Below are positions 8,701 through 13,587 of a DNA stretch of 22,277 nucleotides, one piece after another. The stretch's first letter is position 1, and the number at the start of each line of letters is the position of its first letter. Source of the DNA: a virus; the IMG/VR virus record IMGVR_UViG_3300009706_000068, positions 1-22,277 of that record. One strand, written 5' to 3'. The position numbers and the translations under genes are program-made. Below the pieces are notes generated by a model. That model searched no databases, was not told where the DNA came from, and was given only the letters and a program-made list of their open reading frames with translations.

Positions 8701-8958
8701 AAGTGCAGAGCCACCAGTGGTTGAGTAAAATGTTGGAGTACCGTATAAACTAACAAGTTCTCTCTGACTAGAAACTAGATTAACTTTGTTAGCATTAGCT
8801 ACAGTCGTTGCTGAAGCTGTTGAGGTACTGTCTGTACCACTTACCTTATCAGTTGCCGAAGCAACAAGAATAAATGGTACGGAATTAGTTGCGGCGGGTA
8901 AGTATTGACTCTCATCTGAGACCGTTACTTCTACACCTGGTGAAACTAAAGTTGCCAT
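5728..8958 (-). CDS. gp18: Tail sheath protein gp18, greatly enlarged by inserted domains
   Basis: Contractile tail sheath subunit. The N-terminus (SPGVEVTVSDESQ, residues 6-18; then SVPFILVASATD) and the C-terminal third (from about 665: AYMGRKAQRALVTAAL, YNLIACPGYPELI, VVPPSYMAMRTIVRSDEVGYPWLAPAGERRG, and the final GLYDFLVVCDETNNT) are typical T4-like sheath. At 1076 aa it far exceeds T4 gp18 (659 aa). Residues about 125-665 hold extra modules: five copies of a GxxWxDT...W-type motif (near 135, 185, 342, 562, 624), and two stretches (about 233-280 and 430-505) resembling the flagellin/hook IN motif (INGTTVTATGTTVASLATNIN). These insertions should sit on the outer face of the tail. The start is supported by AGAGGAT and a late promoter 30 nt upstream. 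It is transcribed alone, ending at the 5688-5711 terminator. Confidence 0.95.
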   Translation of the reverse strand: MATLVSPGVEVTVSDESQYLPAATNSVPFILVASATDKVSGTDSTSTASATTVANANKVNLVSSQRELVSLYGTPTFYSTTGGSALNGYELNEYGLLTAYSVLGISNRAYIQRVDVDLSQLSASLVRPVGDPANGKYWLDTANTLWGIQEWSATTGTFTNKVPTVINDTTKLTGGVPLTSVGAIGDYAVVTTNVQNPIYYKNISNAWAQVGTDAWQNSWPSIQGSNASPTIVIGNTIVINGTTVTATGTTVASLATNINSAAVTGITAAAVNNKLEIYADSDVTPSDSSGDGTWQIANGTGTILTVTGITATANAAAPNLQQTAHTDIPRWKSTDTTPRPSGSVWFKTTAVNNGVNVSVKKFNSTTKAWTTITAPVYENDETANKELDATGGGKNIAAASLYGQFDFTESDFQTIKLMERVATGASTLTSDVVTATLVNANTFTISASVAGSTTMSTAVTATISGTTLADYVTAFNAANVSNASAEVSTSGAVTISHSQGGIIKIVDVTGTPTATVVGSPRSDILTGLKIGPTVTGEFIVSNWRALTYEAKATAPAIDPATGTYWYDSSTDTDIMIHDGTIWKGYQNVTNDTRGYNLSTTSPAGPQVAATAPTLQSDLTALVEGDLWLDTSDLENYPKLYRWQTVSSVLQWVAIDTTDQTTENGVLFADARWATTDVDTVTGDISTIIALLTSDAVDIDKPDPTLYPAGMLLFNTRRSGYSVKKFVVSHFNSADFPTDSLPTNVDTWINASGNKNNGSAYMGRKAQRALVTAALKSGIDSQTDIREEQKTYNLIACPGYPELIQNMVTLNNDRSNTGFIVGDSPLRLSDSSTDIQAWATNTGSENIDSEDGLVTADAYAGVFWPSGQTTDLSGTTVVVPPSYMAMRTIVRSDEVGYPWLAPAGERRGQIDNASKIGYIKAADGEFQSIATRLALRDTCYANKINPLTFLPGSGLLNYGNKTLASTPSALDRINVARLVAFLRDRLEVLAKGYIFEPNDKTTRDEVKNSVEQLMNDLVAKRGLYDFLVVCDETNNTNVRIDRNELYVDIAIEPIKSVEFIYIPVRIKNTGDIDAGLL

Positions 8959-8988
8959 AATTAAAATCCTCTTTTGTATGTTTAATCA

Positions 8989-8995
8989 TATTTAT
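8989..8995 (-). promoter_or_regulatory. T4-type late promoter ATAAATA for gp18
   Basis: ATAAATA on the minus strand, 30 nt upstream of the gp18 ATG, with AGAGGAT as the ribosome site. It is back-to-back with the plus-strand late box at 9047-9053. Confidence 0.75.
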
Positions 8996-9046
8996 TACAA
9001 TATACCAAGAACTGGTGATTTAAACTGCCTTTGCAAAGGTTTAGTC

Positions 9047-9053
9047 ATAAATA
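9047..9053 (+). promoter_or_regulatory. T4-type late promoter ATAAATA, 5 nt from start codon
   Basis: An exact ATAAATA box on the plus strand ends 5 nt before the ATG at 9059. Transcription from a T4-type late box begins about 6 nt downstream, so the mRNA would begin at or within a base or two of the start codon. Confidence 0.6.
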
Positions 9054-9058
9054 CCTTA

Positions 9059-9406
9059 ATGAATAGACCGTTATGTCAGGTTTGCAATCGAAATTTGTGT
9101 GCAATAAACTACAAAAAGAATAATGTTTATCATTATAGGACCCGTTGTGGAACTTGTATTAACAGAAATAGAAATAAAAAGCCGCCAGTTCCTCGATGGC
9201 AAACTCAAGGATATAAAAAGAAAAATACTTGCGATCGATGTGGGTTCACCTCTCGCTATCATACCCAAATTTTAGTATATCATATCGACGGAAATTTAAA
9301 TAATACTACATTTCTTAATTTAAGATCTATATGTCTAAATTGTAGTATTACTATTCAACATCAGGAACGGCATTGGGAACCTGGTGATCTTCAACCAGAT
9401 TATTAA
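9059..9406 (+). CDS. HNH-like zinc-finger protein, probably degenerate as a nuclease
   Basis: This 115-aa protein carries four CxxC knuckles: C6/C9, C30/C33, C58/C61 and C92/C95. The last two enclose an HNH-like core: YHIDGNLNNTTFLNLRSICLNC (residues about 74-95), which keeps the HID, N and NL positions. The residue before H75 is Tyr instead of His/Asp, and the usual His after the last CxxC is Ser, so cleavage activity is doubtful; it may be a DNA-binding zinc protein. Similar proteins are common in T4-like cyanophages. I chose the ATG at 9059 rather than the upstream one at 8978 because the conserved region begins at MNRPLCQVC and the late promoter lies just before it. Its last 56 bp overlap the dNMP kinase gene on the other strand. 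Confidence 0.75.
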   Translation: MNRPLCQVCNRNLCAINYKKNNVYHYRTRCGTCINRNRNKKPPVPRWQTQGYKKKNTCDRCGFTSRYHTQILVYHIDGNLNNTTFLNLRSICLNCSITIQHQERHWEPGDLQPDY

Positions 9407-10004
9407 TTTGCTCATATAAGTAATCCATAGATCCATTATTATCTAATTCATAATCAAAATCTAATCCAACTGTAGCATATTCAGATTTATGTATTTGATA
9501 TACTTTAGTTAATACACTTTCATCTTGGCCACTTTCTGTATTAACACTTTTAGCTAACTCATACCAAGGTGGTTTTTCGCCTCTTTCACATCTAATACAT
9601 ATCGCATTATTACGTTTAAGCATATCAACTTCATTAGAAAATCTTACATCTGGGATAACAATATTATCCTTAGATTTACATAATTTATTTTCTAAACTTG
9701 CGACCCAAATATCATTGTGAAACCATTTACGCATTACATCTGTTCCCACATATTGTAATATCCATCTAGGAGTAAGTTTAGGCTCTTCTAAACGTTCAGC
9801 CCACCACTCATCAATTTGTTCTCGCCATTCTCTACTATGTTTAGTTTGCCCTTCTAATAATACACGGTCCCAACCAAATATATCACCTATTGCATCCTTA
9901 AGACTTCCAGCGAAACTTTCTTTACGAAAACCGTGAACATTAACTAGATAATCTGCTGTAGTATCTTTTCCTGAGCCGATAAGTCCGGCTATTCCAATTA
10001 TCAT
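9351..10004 (-). CDS. gp1: Deoxynucleoside monophosphate kinase (T4 gene 1 family)
   Basis: This 217-aa kinase transfers phosphate from ATP to dNMPs, making precursors for phage DNA synthesis. The N-terminus has a P-loop, G7-L-I-G-S-G-K13-D14-T15-T16, with Asp where most P-loops have Ser/Thr; T4 gp1 has the same GKDTTAD. Other family signs are SLKDAIGDIFGWD (about 34-46), LQYVGTDVMRKWF with D-IWV (about 84-101), and IVIPDVRFSNEVD (about 116-128), which matches YIVPDTRQDHEMD of T4. It overlaps the DexA-like gene by ATGA, so translation is coupled. The pair is driven by a sigma70-type promoter at 10535-10563, as expected for early nucleotide-metabolism genes. The C-terminal 56 bp are overlapped by the HNH-like gene. 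Confidence 0.9.
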   Translation of the reverse strand: MIIGIAGLIGSGKDTTADYLVNVHGFRKESFAGSLKDAIGDIFGWDRVLLEGQTKHSREWREQIDEWWAERLEEPKLTPRWILQYVGTDVMRKWFHNDIWVASLENKLCKSKDNIVIPDVRFSNEVDMLKRNNAICIRCERGEKPPWYELAKSVNTESGQDESVLTKVYQIHKSEYATVGLDFDYELDNNGSMDYLYEQINNLVEDHQVPNAVPDVE

Positions 10005-10528
10005 TTTATACGATCTACTTTTAAATGTTTAAGAGTTTTTTGCAATAGTAAAATTTGTCTTCGACAATCAGCTAATGCATGATGCTCAACTTTTGGTGTT
10101 ATTAGATCTGGATATAAAGAAAATACTGTTCTACTATCTCTAATCTTCCAGAAATCCCATGGGAAATTTATTTCATATTCTTTATAAGCATTTTCTAAAA
10201 TACTCATATCAAATGTAGGACCTTGGGACCAAATATGATCACTATGCCAAATTAATTTGGCTAACTTTTCTAATGCAATTTTTAAATCTATTCTATCCGC
10301 ATCACCAAATGCTTCTTCTTTTGCTTCATCTGGTTGCTTGGACCACCAGTTAAGGGTAGACTCACTTATAATTCTATTGGGTTGAGATTCGGGGGAAATC
10401 CTACTATAAAAATGATCAGCTTCTGTATATCCATCAGCAAAAGGATCAAATAATTGTGCGGCTATAGTACTAATATTTGCTTCTGGAACTACTCCTAGAG
10501 TTTCAATATCTATCATTAGGTCAATCAT
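10001..10528 (-). CDS. dexA: DexA-like 3'-5' exonuclease (DEDDh, RNase H fold)
   Basis: This 175-aa exonuclease carries all DEDDh residues: D7 and E9 (MIDLMIDIETLG, matching MFDFIIDFETMG of T4 DexA), D107 in the second motif (GPTFDMSILENAY), and H150 with D154 in the third (HHALADC). STLNWWSKQ (about 57-65) and FWKIRDSRT (about 126-134) also match T4 DexA (STIEWWKNQ, FWNQRDIRT). T4 DexA is 227 aa, so this is a compact version. The start at 10528 keeps the same N-terminal length as T4; Met5 is a less likely alternative. There is no Shine-Dalgarno, and the -10 hexamer is only 6 nt before the ATG. Likely role: DNA degradation or processing early in infection. Confidence 0.9.
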   Translation of the reverse strand: MIDLMIDIETLGVVPEANISTIAAQLFDPFADGYTEADHFYSRISPESQPNRIISESTLNWWSKQPDEAKEEAFGDADRIDLKIALEKLAKLIWHSDHIWSQGPTFDMSILENAYKEYEINFPWDFWKIRDSRTVFSLYPDLITPKVEHHALADCRRQILLLQKTLKHLKVDRIK

Positions 10529-10534
10529 AGTTAT

Positions 10535-10563
10535 ATACTACAATATTTTTCCCTATTTGTCAA
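10535..10563 (-). promoter_or_regulatory. Sigma70-type promoter for the dexA / dNMP kinase pair
   Basis: A perfect TTGACA (10558-10563) and TAGTAT (10535-10540, 4 of 6 to TATAAT) are separated by 17 bp. The -10 box ends 6 nt before the ATG at 10528, so the transcript would start at the start codon. Confidence 0.65.
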
Positions 10564-10569
10564 GAATTA

Positions 10570-10959
10570 TTATTTTTTCTTTTTTGGTTTGCCTGGCTTA
10601 GACATCTTTCTAGGCTTTGATTTTGTTGGAACTCGCTTCTTTGGACCTTTACTTACTTTCAATCGCTGGTTTTTAAATTTATTCAATAACTTAAGAGTCC
10701 TTGAAGCTGGGTTAATTCTCTTGGTTTTTTTAGTTCTACGTGCTTGTTGAGTTTTAGTACGGGCTCTTGTTTTTTTCATTTTGGCAGATTTTTTCATATC
10801 TTTTGCTTGGCCACATGCGGCCGCTGTAGGAACAATTCGATTTTTTCTTGCGCCAGTTTCACATCGCCACTTCATTACAAGACTATTTCCTTTTCTACTC
10901 CAGACTATACCTTCTGGTAAATCTGTTTCTAAATCTCTGATAAACTCTATTGCTCTCAT
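10570..10959 (-). CDS. Small, extremely basic protein with conserved Cys/Arg N-terminal domain
   Basis: This 129-aa protein has two parts. Residues 1-54 form a short folded domain: MRAIEFIRDLE, then GNSLVMKWRCETGARKNRIV and a second Cys at 49 (AACG). This KWRC...G.RK.RIV pattern is shared with unassigned proteins of T4-like marine phages. Residues 55-129 contain no Asp or Glu and 34 Lys/Arg among 75 residues, ending in PKKKK, as in histone-like or protamine-like tails. Its ATG follows the gp13 stop codon with no gap (TAAATG), so it is translationally coupled to gp13 and made late. I infer nucleic-acid binding, perhaps a packaged or neck-associated DNA-binding protein. The function is not established. 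Confidence 0.8.
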   Translation of the reverse strand: MRAIEFIRDLETDLPEGIVWSRKGNSLVMKWRCETGARKNRIVPTAAACGQAKDMKKSAKMKKTRARTKTQQARRTKKTKRINPASRTLKLLNKFKNQRLKVSKGPKKRVPTKSKPRKMSKPGKPKKKK

Positions 10960-11715
10960 TTAACCAATAACCCAACTTAATGGTTGACTATGATCCACAA
11001 AAGTTTGTAAATCATGAATTAACGTTTCTATTTCGGCAGCGCCTTCGGCCTTCATTTGTGCTCCATTAAGTGGAGTACCACCAGCCGGTCCGGCTATTGT
11101 AGCAAACTTTTCACGTGCTTCGCCAATAATTTGTTTAGAAGCCGCTGTAGTAAAATCACGTAACCATTGTTTAATTGGATTATCCTGGAGAAGATTAATT
11201 TCAGGTCTTAAATTATATGTCCACAATAATACTTTTTCCCCTGATGATTTAGGATCACGTACTAAACTTAATTGTTTTGTAACAGGGTTAAATGTATAAT
11301 TCATATATCCGCCAAACATTCTAGCGGCTAATTCAACATATTGTGTATACATTTCGTATGTTGCTAATCCACCTGCATAAGAATAATTTAACAAATATAC
11401 ATTCAATGTAGCTGAACTAAAAGGATCAAAAGAAGAAGAATAAGGACCTGTTGCATCTCCCATTGTCCGTCTAAATACTTGACGGACTGTATTTACTTCT
11501 GAAGGTAATGTATAGGTATTTTGATTTTCTTGCAATTCGAGCAATGCATACGATTCTTCAAAAGCATTCTGGGCCCTTTGTCTATAGGTTCCTAATGCAC
11601 GATCATAAGCTACTTCATAGTGTTCGGGGTCTAATTCAATATCTATAATTCCATCACCTAGACGCTTTGCTACGTAATTGAATACATTTGCTTTTAATTC
11701 TGTTAATGTGGCCAT
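10960..11715 (-). CDS. gp13: Neck protein gp13
   Basis: This 251-aa protein resembles the T4 gp13 neck/head-completion protein that forms the connector ring joining portal and tail. Visible family features are an N-terminal helix MATLTELKANVFNYVAKRLG followed by IIDIELDPEHYEVAYDRALGTYRQR (residues about 23-47); then YTLPSEVNTVRQVFRR (about 68-83); and, in the second half, LSLVRDPKSSGEKVLLWTYNLRPE with a helix IKQWLRDFTTAASKQIIGEAR. T4 gp13 is 309 aa. A late promoter with GGAG ribosome site precedes it. In T4 it is followed by gp14; here it is followed by the basic 129-aa gene, while gp14 lies on the other strand at 13588. Confidence 0.75.
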   Translation of the reverse strand: MATLTELKANVFNYVAKRLGDGIIDIELDPEHYEVAYDRALGTYRQRAQNAFEESYALLELQENQNTYTLPSEVNTVRQVFRRTMGDATGPYSSSFDPFSSATLNVYLLNYSYAGGLATYEMYTQYVELAARMFGGYMNYTFNPVTKQLSLVRDPKSSGEKVLLWTYNLRPEINLLQDNPIKQWLRDFTTAASKQIIGEAREKFATIAGPAGGTPLNGAQMKAEGAAEIETLIHDLQTFVDHSQPLSWVIG

Positions 11716-11735
11716 ATGTTTTGCTCCAATCCTAG

Positions 11736-11742
11736 TATTTAT
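11736..11742 (-). promoter_or_regulatory. T4-type late promoter ATAAATA for gp13
   Basis: ATAAATA (context CCATAAATACTAGG) lies 20 nt upstream of the gp13 ATG, with GGAG between. It follows directly the end of the 393-aa orphan gene (stop at 11771). Confidence 0.8.
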
Positions 11743-11770
11743 GGCTAAGTCAATTTTAGAGAGTAAGATG

Positions 11771-12952
11771 TTATGTTGCTTTTAATATGATTAAATTTTT
11801 ATTAAAACGTCCATTAACACCTATAGGTGTAGTTTTTAATTCGTTAAATAAGTTACGTCTATCCGGCTTTCCTGCTTTTTTAAATGCCGCAAAAAATTCC
11901 TCTGGTTTCCTTAGTGTTTTTTGTTTTGAATTATTAGAATTGTACCCTATTAATGTTGTACCTTTAACTGTAAAGGATCTAGAAAATTTATCTACTACAT
12001 AATATTGAATTTTTCTATTTTTAGTATTATAAAGCCATACTTCTGATGCATCAATAATTGTAACTGGTGATACTGATTCTAAATTTAATTCTTTAAATTC
12101 TTTTAAATATTTTAAATCACGAACTTTTCTTTCTGGTGTTTGTGTTCTTCTTCTTCTTACAACTTTTGATTTTTTATAATGTATGTATCCATCCATTTCT
12201 TCTATTATCTTCTGACAATACTTAATAAGATTTTTGAGTTGAGGTTTTGTAAGATGACTATAAGATTCAACTTGTTGTAATATTAAATCTTGTTCTACTT
12301 CATCATATTGTTTTAATTCTTTTTCTGTTGGTATTTCTAATGCATGAGAAAATTCTTCAATATATTCATTAAAAATATGTTTAATTAAATTAACATGTTG
12401 CGGAAGTATATTAAACTTTGTAAGTATTTCTATAATTTTACCATGTGCATCTTTGCCCTTACATTTAGCATCAATAAATTTATCTAATTCATAATCTAAT
12501 TCACCTGCGGCAAGCATTGCTTTTTCACGCATTATTTCTTGAATATTTGGATGTTTCTTTTTTTCCTTTCCTGGGTCAACTGTTGAGCCTTTAGCTTTAT
12601 GCAGTTTTACAGCTTCTTCGGCTTTTGAAATAATCGCATTCTTTTCATGATCATCTAATACCCAGCCAACTAAAGCCATGCGAGCAATATGACCATAAGT
12701 AGCAGAAAACATCCATTCAGTAACCAAATTTAATTTTTTAGCTAATTTTTTATTTCCGTTTATTGTTAACCACTCAATAGCAAATTGTTTGGCCTGCTTT
12801 TTATTACAAACATAATTATAAAAATTTAGACGCCCAAGAAGAACACGTTCGCGTTCCTTATCTGTGGTTGGCATATCTTCTTTTGTGAAATATATTTCCG
12901 GTCCAGAGTTTTTTATTTCAGCTATTGATAATTTTAATTTTTTAACCGTCAT
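11771..12952 (-). CDS. Orphan 393-aa protein with early-type promoter
   Basis: I do not recognise a functional family. The protein starts MTVKKLKLSI. An N-terminal helical region (about 30-110) contains FYNYVCNKKQAKQFAIEWL; a middle helical, charged region (130-270) ends in the basic patch KSKVVRRRRTQTPERK (about 264-279). The C-terminal third (about 290-393) looks like a beta-rich domain, with SPVTIIDASEVWLYNTKNRKIQYYVV and SFTVKGTTLIGYN. The open frame extends upstream to a TTG at 13048 and an ATG at 13021, but those lie in the terminator hairpin and inside the promoter, so 12952 is the start. The sigma70-type promoter (13004-13032) implies early expression, unlike the structural genes around it. 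The basic patch suggests nucleic-acid binding, by inference only. Confidence 0.75.
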   Translation of the reverse strand: MTVKKLKLSIAEIKNSGPEIYFTKEDMPTTDKERERVLLGRLNFYNYVCNKKQAKQFAIEWLTINGNKKLAKKLNLVTEWMFSATYGHIARMALVGWVLDDHEKNAIISKAEEAVKLHKAKGSTVDPGKEKKKHPNIQEIMREKAMLAAGELDYELDKFIDAKCKGKDAHGKIIEILTKFNILPQHVNLIKHIFNEYIEEFSHALEIPTEKELKQYDEVEQDLILQQVESYSHLTKPQLKNLIKYCQKIIEEMDGYIHYKKSKVVRRRRTQTPERKVRDLKYLKEFKELNLESVSPVTIIDASEVWLYNTKNRKIQYYVVDKFSRSFTVKGTTLIGYNSNNSKQKTLRKPEEFFAAFKKAGKPDRRNLFNELKTTPIGVNGRFNKNLIILKAT

Positions 12953-13003
12953 ATTACTGTTTATTATAAAATTATTGATGGGGTAAATTTTTACGACAAA
13001 TAA

Positions 13004-13032
13004 ACTATACACGAACACCATTAAAAAGTCAA
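13004..13032 (-). promoter_or_regulatory. Sigma70-type promoter for the 393-aa orphan
   Basis: TTGACT (13027-13032, 5 of 6) and TATAGT (13004-13009, 5 of 6) are separated by exactly 17 bp. The promoter begins directly after the terminator at 13041-13066 and gives a leader of about 45 nt. A second perfect TATAAT lies at 12963-12968, 10 nt from the ATG, without a clear -35. Confidence 0.7.
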
Positions 13033-13040
13033 CCAAAAAA

Positions 13041-13066
13041 ATAGGCAATGCCTAAACATTGCCTAT
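13041..13066 (-). terminator. Intrinsic terminator after the 77-aa membrane protein
   Basis: A perfect 10-bp inverted repeat (13041-13050 with 13057-13066) has a 6-nt loop and is followed on the minus strand by TTTTTTGG. It is 42 nt after the stop codon of the gene at 13109-13342 and insulates it from the promoter of the next gene. Confidence 0.9.
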
Positions 13067-13108
13067 TACAACCTAAGTTGTTTTATTTAGACTGTTTTTC
13101 TATTTCAC

Positions 13109-13342
13109 TTATTTTGCTTTATATATGTGATATAGAACCCAAACAGCTACCAGACCGAGTAAACCTTGATCAGATAAACCTGCTAGTACTGACTGAACAT
13201 TAGCGATAACGCTCATGTCTGGCCAGAAGGGAACGCCTTGGCCATTAAATAGAACTTCGAGAACGATGGCTAGAGCAATCATGCTCACACCAACGTCTGC
13301 TAATCCTTTAGCCCACGTTTTAACTTGATTTAGCATATCCAT
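13109..13342 (-). CDS. Small two-helix membrane protein, holin-like by topology
   Basis: This 77-aa protein has two predicted membrane segments: about residues 16-34 (DVGVSMIALAIVLEVLFNG) and 60-74 (GLLGLVAVWVLYHIY), joined by a 25-residue loop with VPFWPD. An amphipathic N-terminal segment (MLNQVKTWAKGL) precedes them and the end is KAK. Size and topology fit a class II holin, but no family signature confirms this, and such proteins also occur as minor virion or unknown membrane proteins. It has the strongest ribosome site in the window (AAAGGAG, 7 nt before the ATG), its own sigma70-type promoter and its own perfect terminator, so it is a monocistronic unit. A lysis endolysin gene is not seen nearby. 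Confidence 0.75.
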   Translation of the reverse strand: MDMLNQVKTWAKGLADVGVSMIALAIVLEVLFNGQGVPFWPDMSVIANVQSVLAGLSDQGLLGLVAVWVLYHIYKAK

Positions 13343-13364
13343 ATGCTTTCTCCTTTATTTAAAA

Positions 13365-13394
13365 ATTGTAACACATTGAATTGCAGACTCTCAA
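13365..13394 (-). promoter_or_regulatory. Sigma70-type promoter for the 77-aa membrane protein
   Basis: TTGAGA (13389-13394, 5 of 6) and TACAAT (13365-13370, 5 of 6) have an 18-bp spacer. The leader would be about 16 nt and contain the AAAGGAG ribosome site. Confidence 0.55.
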
Positions 13395-13561
13395 ATTCTG
13401 TAAACAATCTTGTGCTACAATACATATTTACGAAGAAAGATTTTATTAATTAAACTCATATATTTGGTATAAGTGTATTAAATGCACGAAACGAATTAAA
13501 AATCTACAAGTTATCCAGAAAATTACATTTGGTAACAATTATAAATCATTCAAACAAGGCG

Positions 13562-13568
13562 ATAAATA
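13562..13568 (+). promoter_or_regulatory. T4-type late promoter ATAAATA for gp14-gp15-Nudix
   Basis: ATAAATA (context GCGATAAATAAG) on the plus strand, 19 nt upstream of the gp14 ATG, with GAGG between (13577-13580). It drives the only multi-gene plus-strand unit in the window. Confidence 0.8.
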
Positions 13569-13587
13569 AGCAATAAGAGGAACTTTA

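Larger units (their letters stand above)
13343..13587. other. Divergent intergenic regulatory region (245 bp)
   Basis: This is the largest non-coding stretch in the window. On its left it holds the sigma70-type promoter of the 77-aa gene and on its right the late promoter of gp14. A GTAAATA (13425-13431, minus) and a TATAAAT (13540-13546, plus) may be minor late boxes. The middle is AT-rich, with no tRNA, hairpin or ORF that I can see. Confidence 0.7.

Noticed and set aside
8978-9058. Upstream ATG at 8978 for the HNH-like gene
   Set aside because: The 27 extra residues carry no family pattern and overlap both divergent late promoters. The conserved region starts at the ATG at 9059.
13019-13048. 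Upstream start (TTG at 13048 or ATG at 13021) extending the 393-aa gene to 425 aa
   Set aside because: The TTG is inside the terminator hairpin and the ATG lies between the -35 and -10 of the promoter, so neither would be in the mRNA from that promoter.
13425-13431. GTAAATA in the divergent spacer as a late promoter for the 77-aa gene
   Set aside because: One mismatch and 82 nt from the start. It may be real, but single-mismatch 7-mers are frequent in this AT-rich DNA.
13343-13587. tRNA or small RNA gene in the largest non-coding gap
   Set aside because: No cloverleaf arms, TTCGA-type loop or stable hairpin could be found on either strand.
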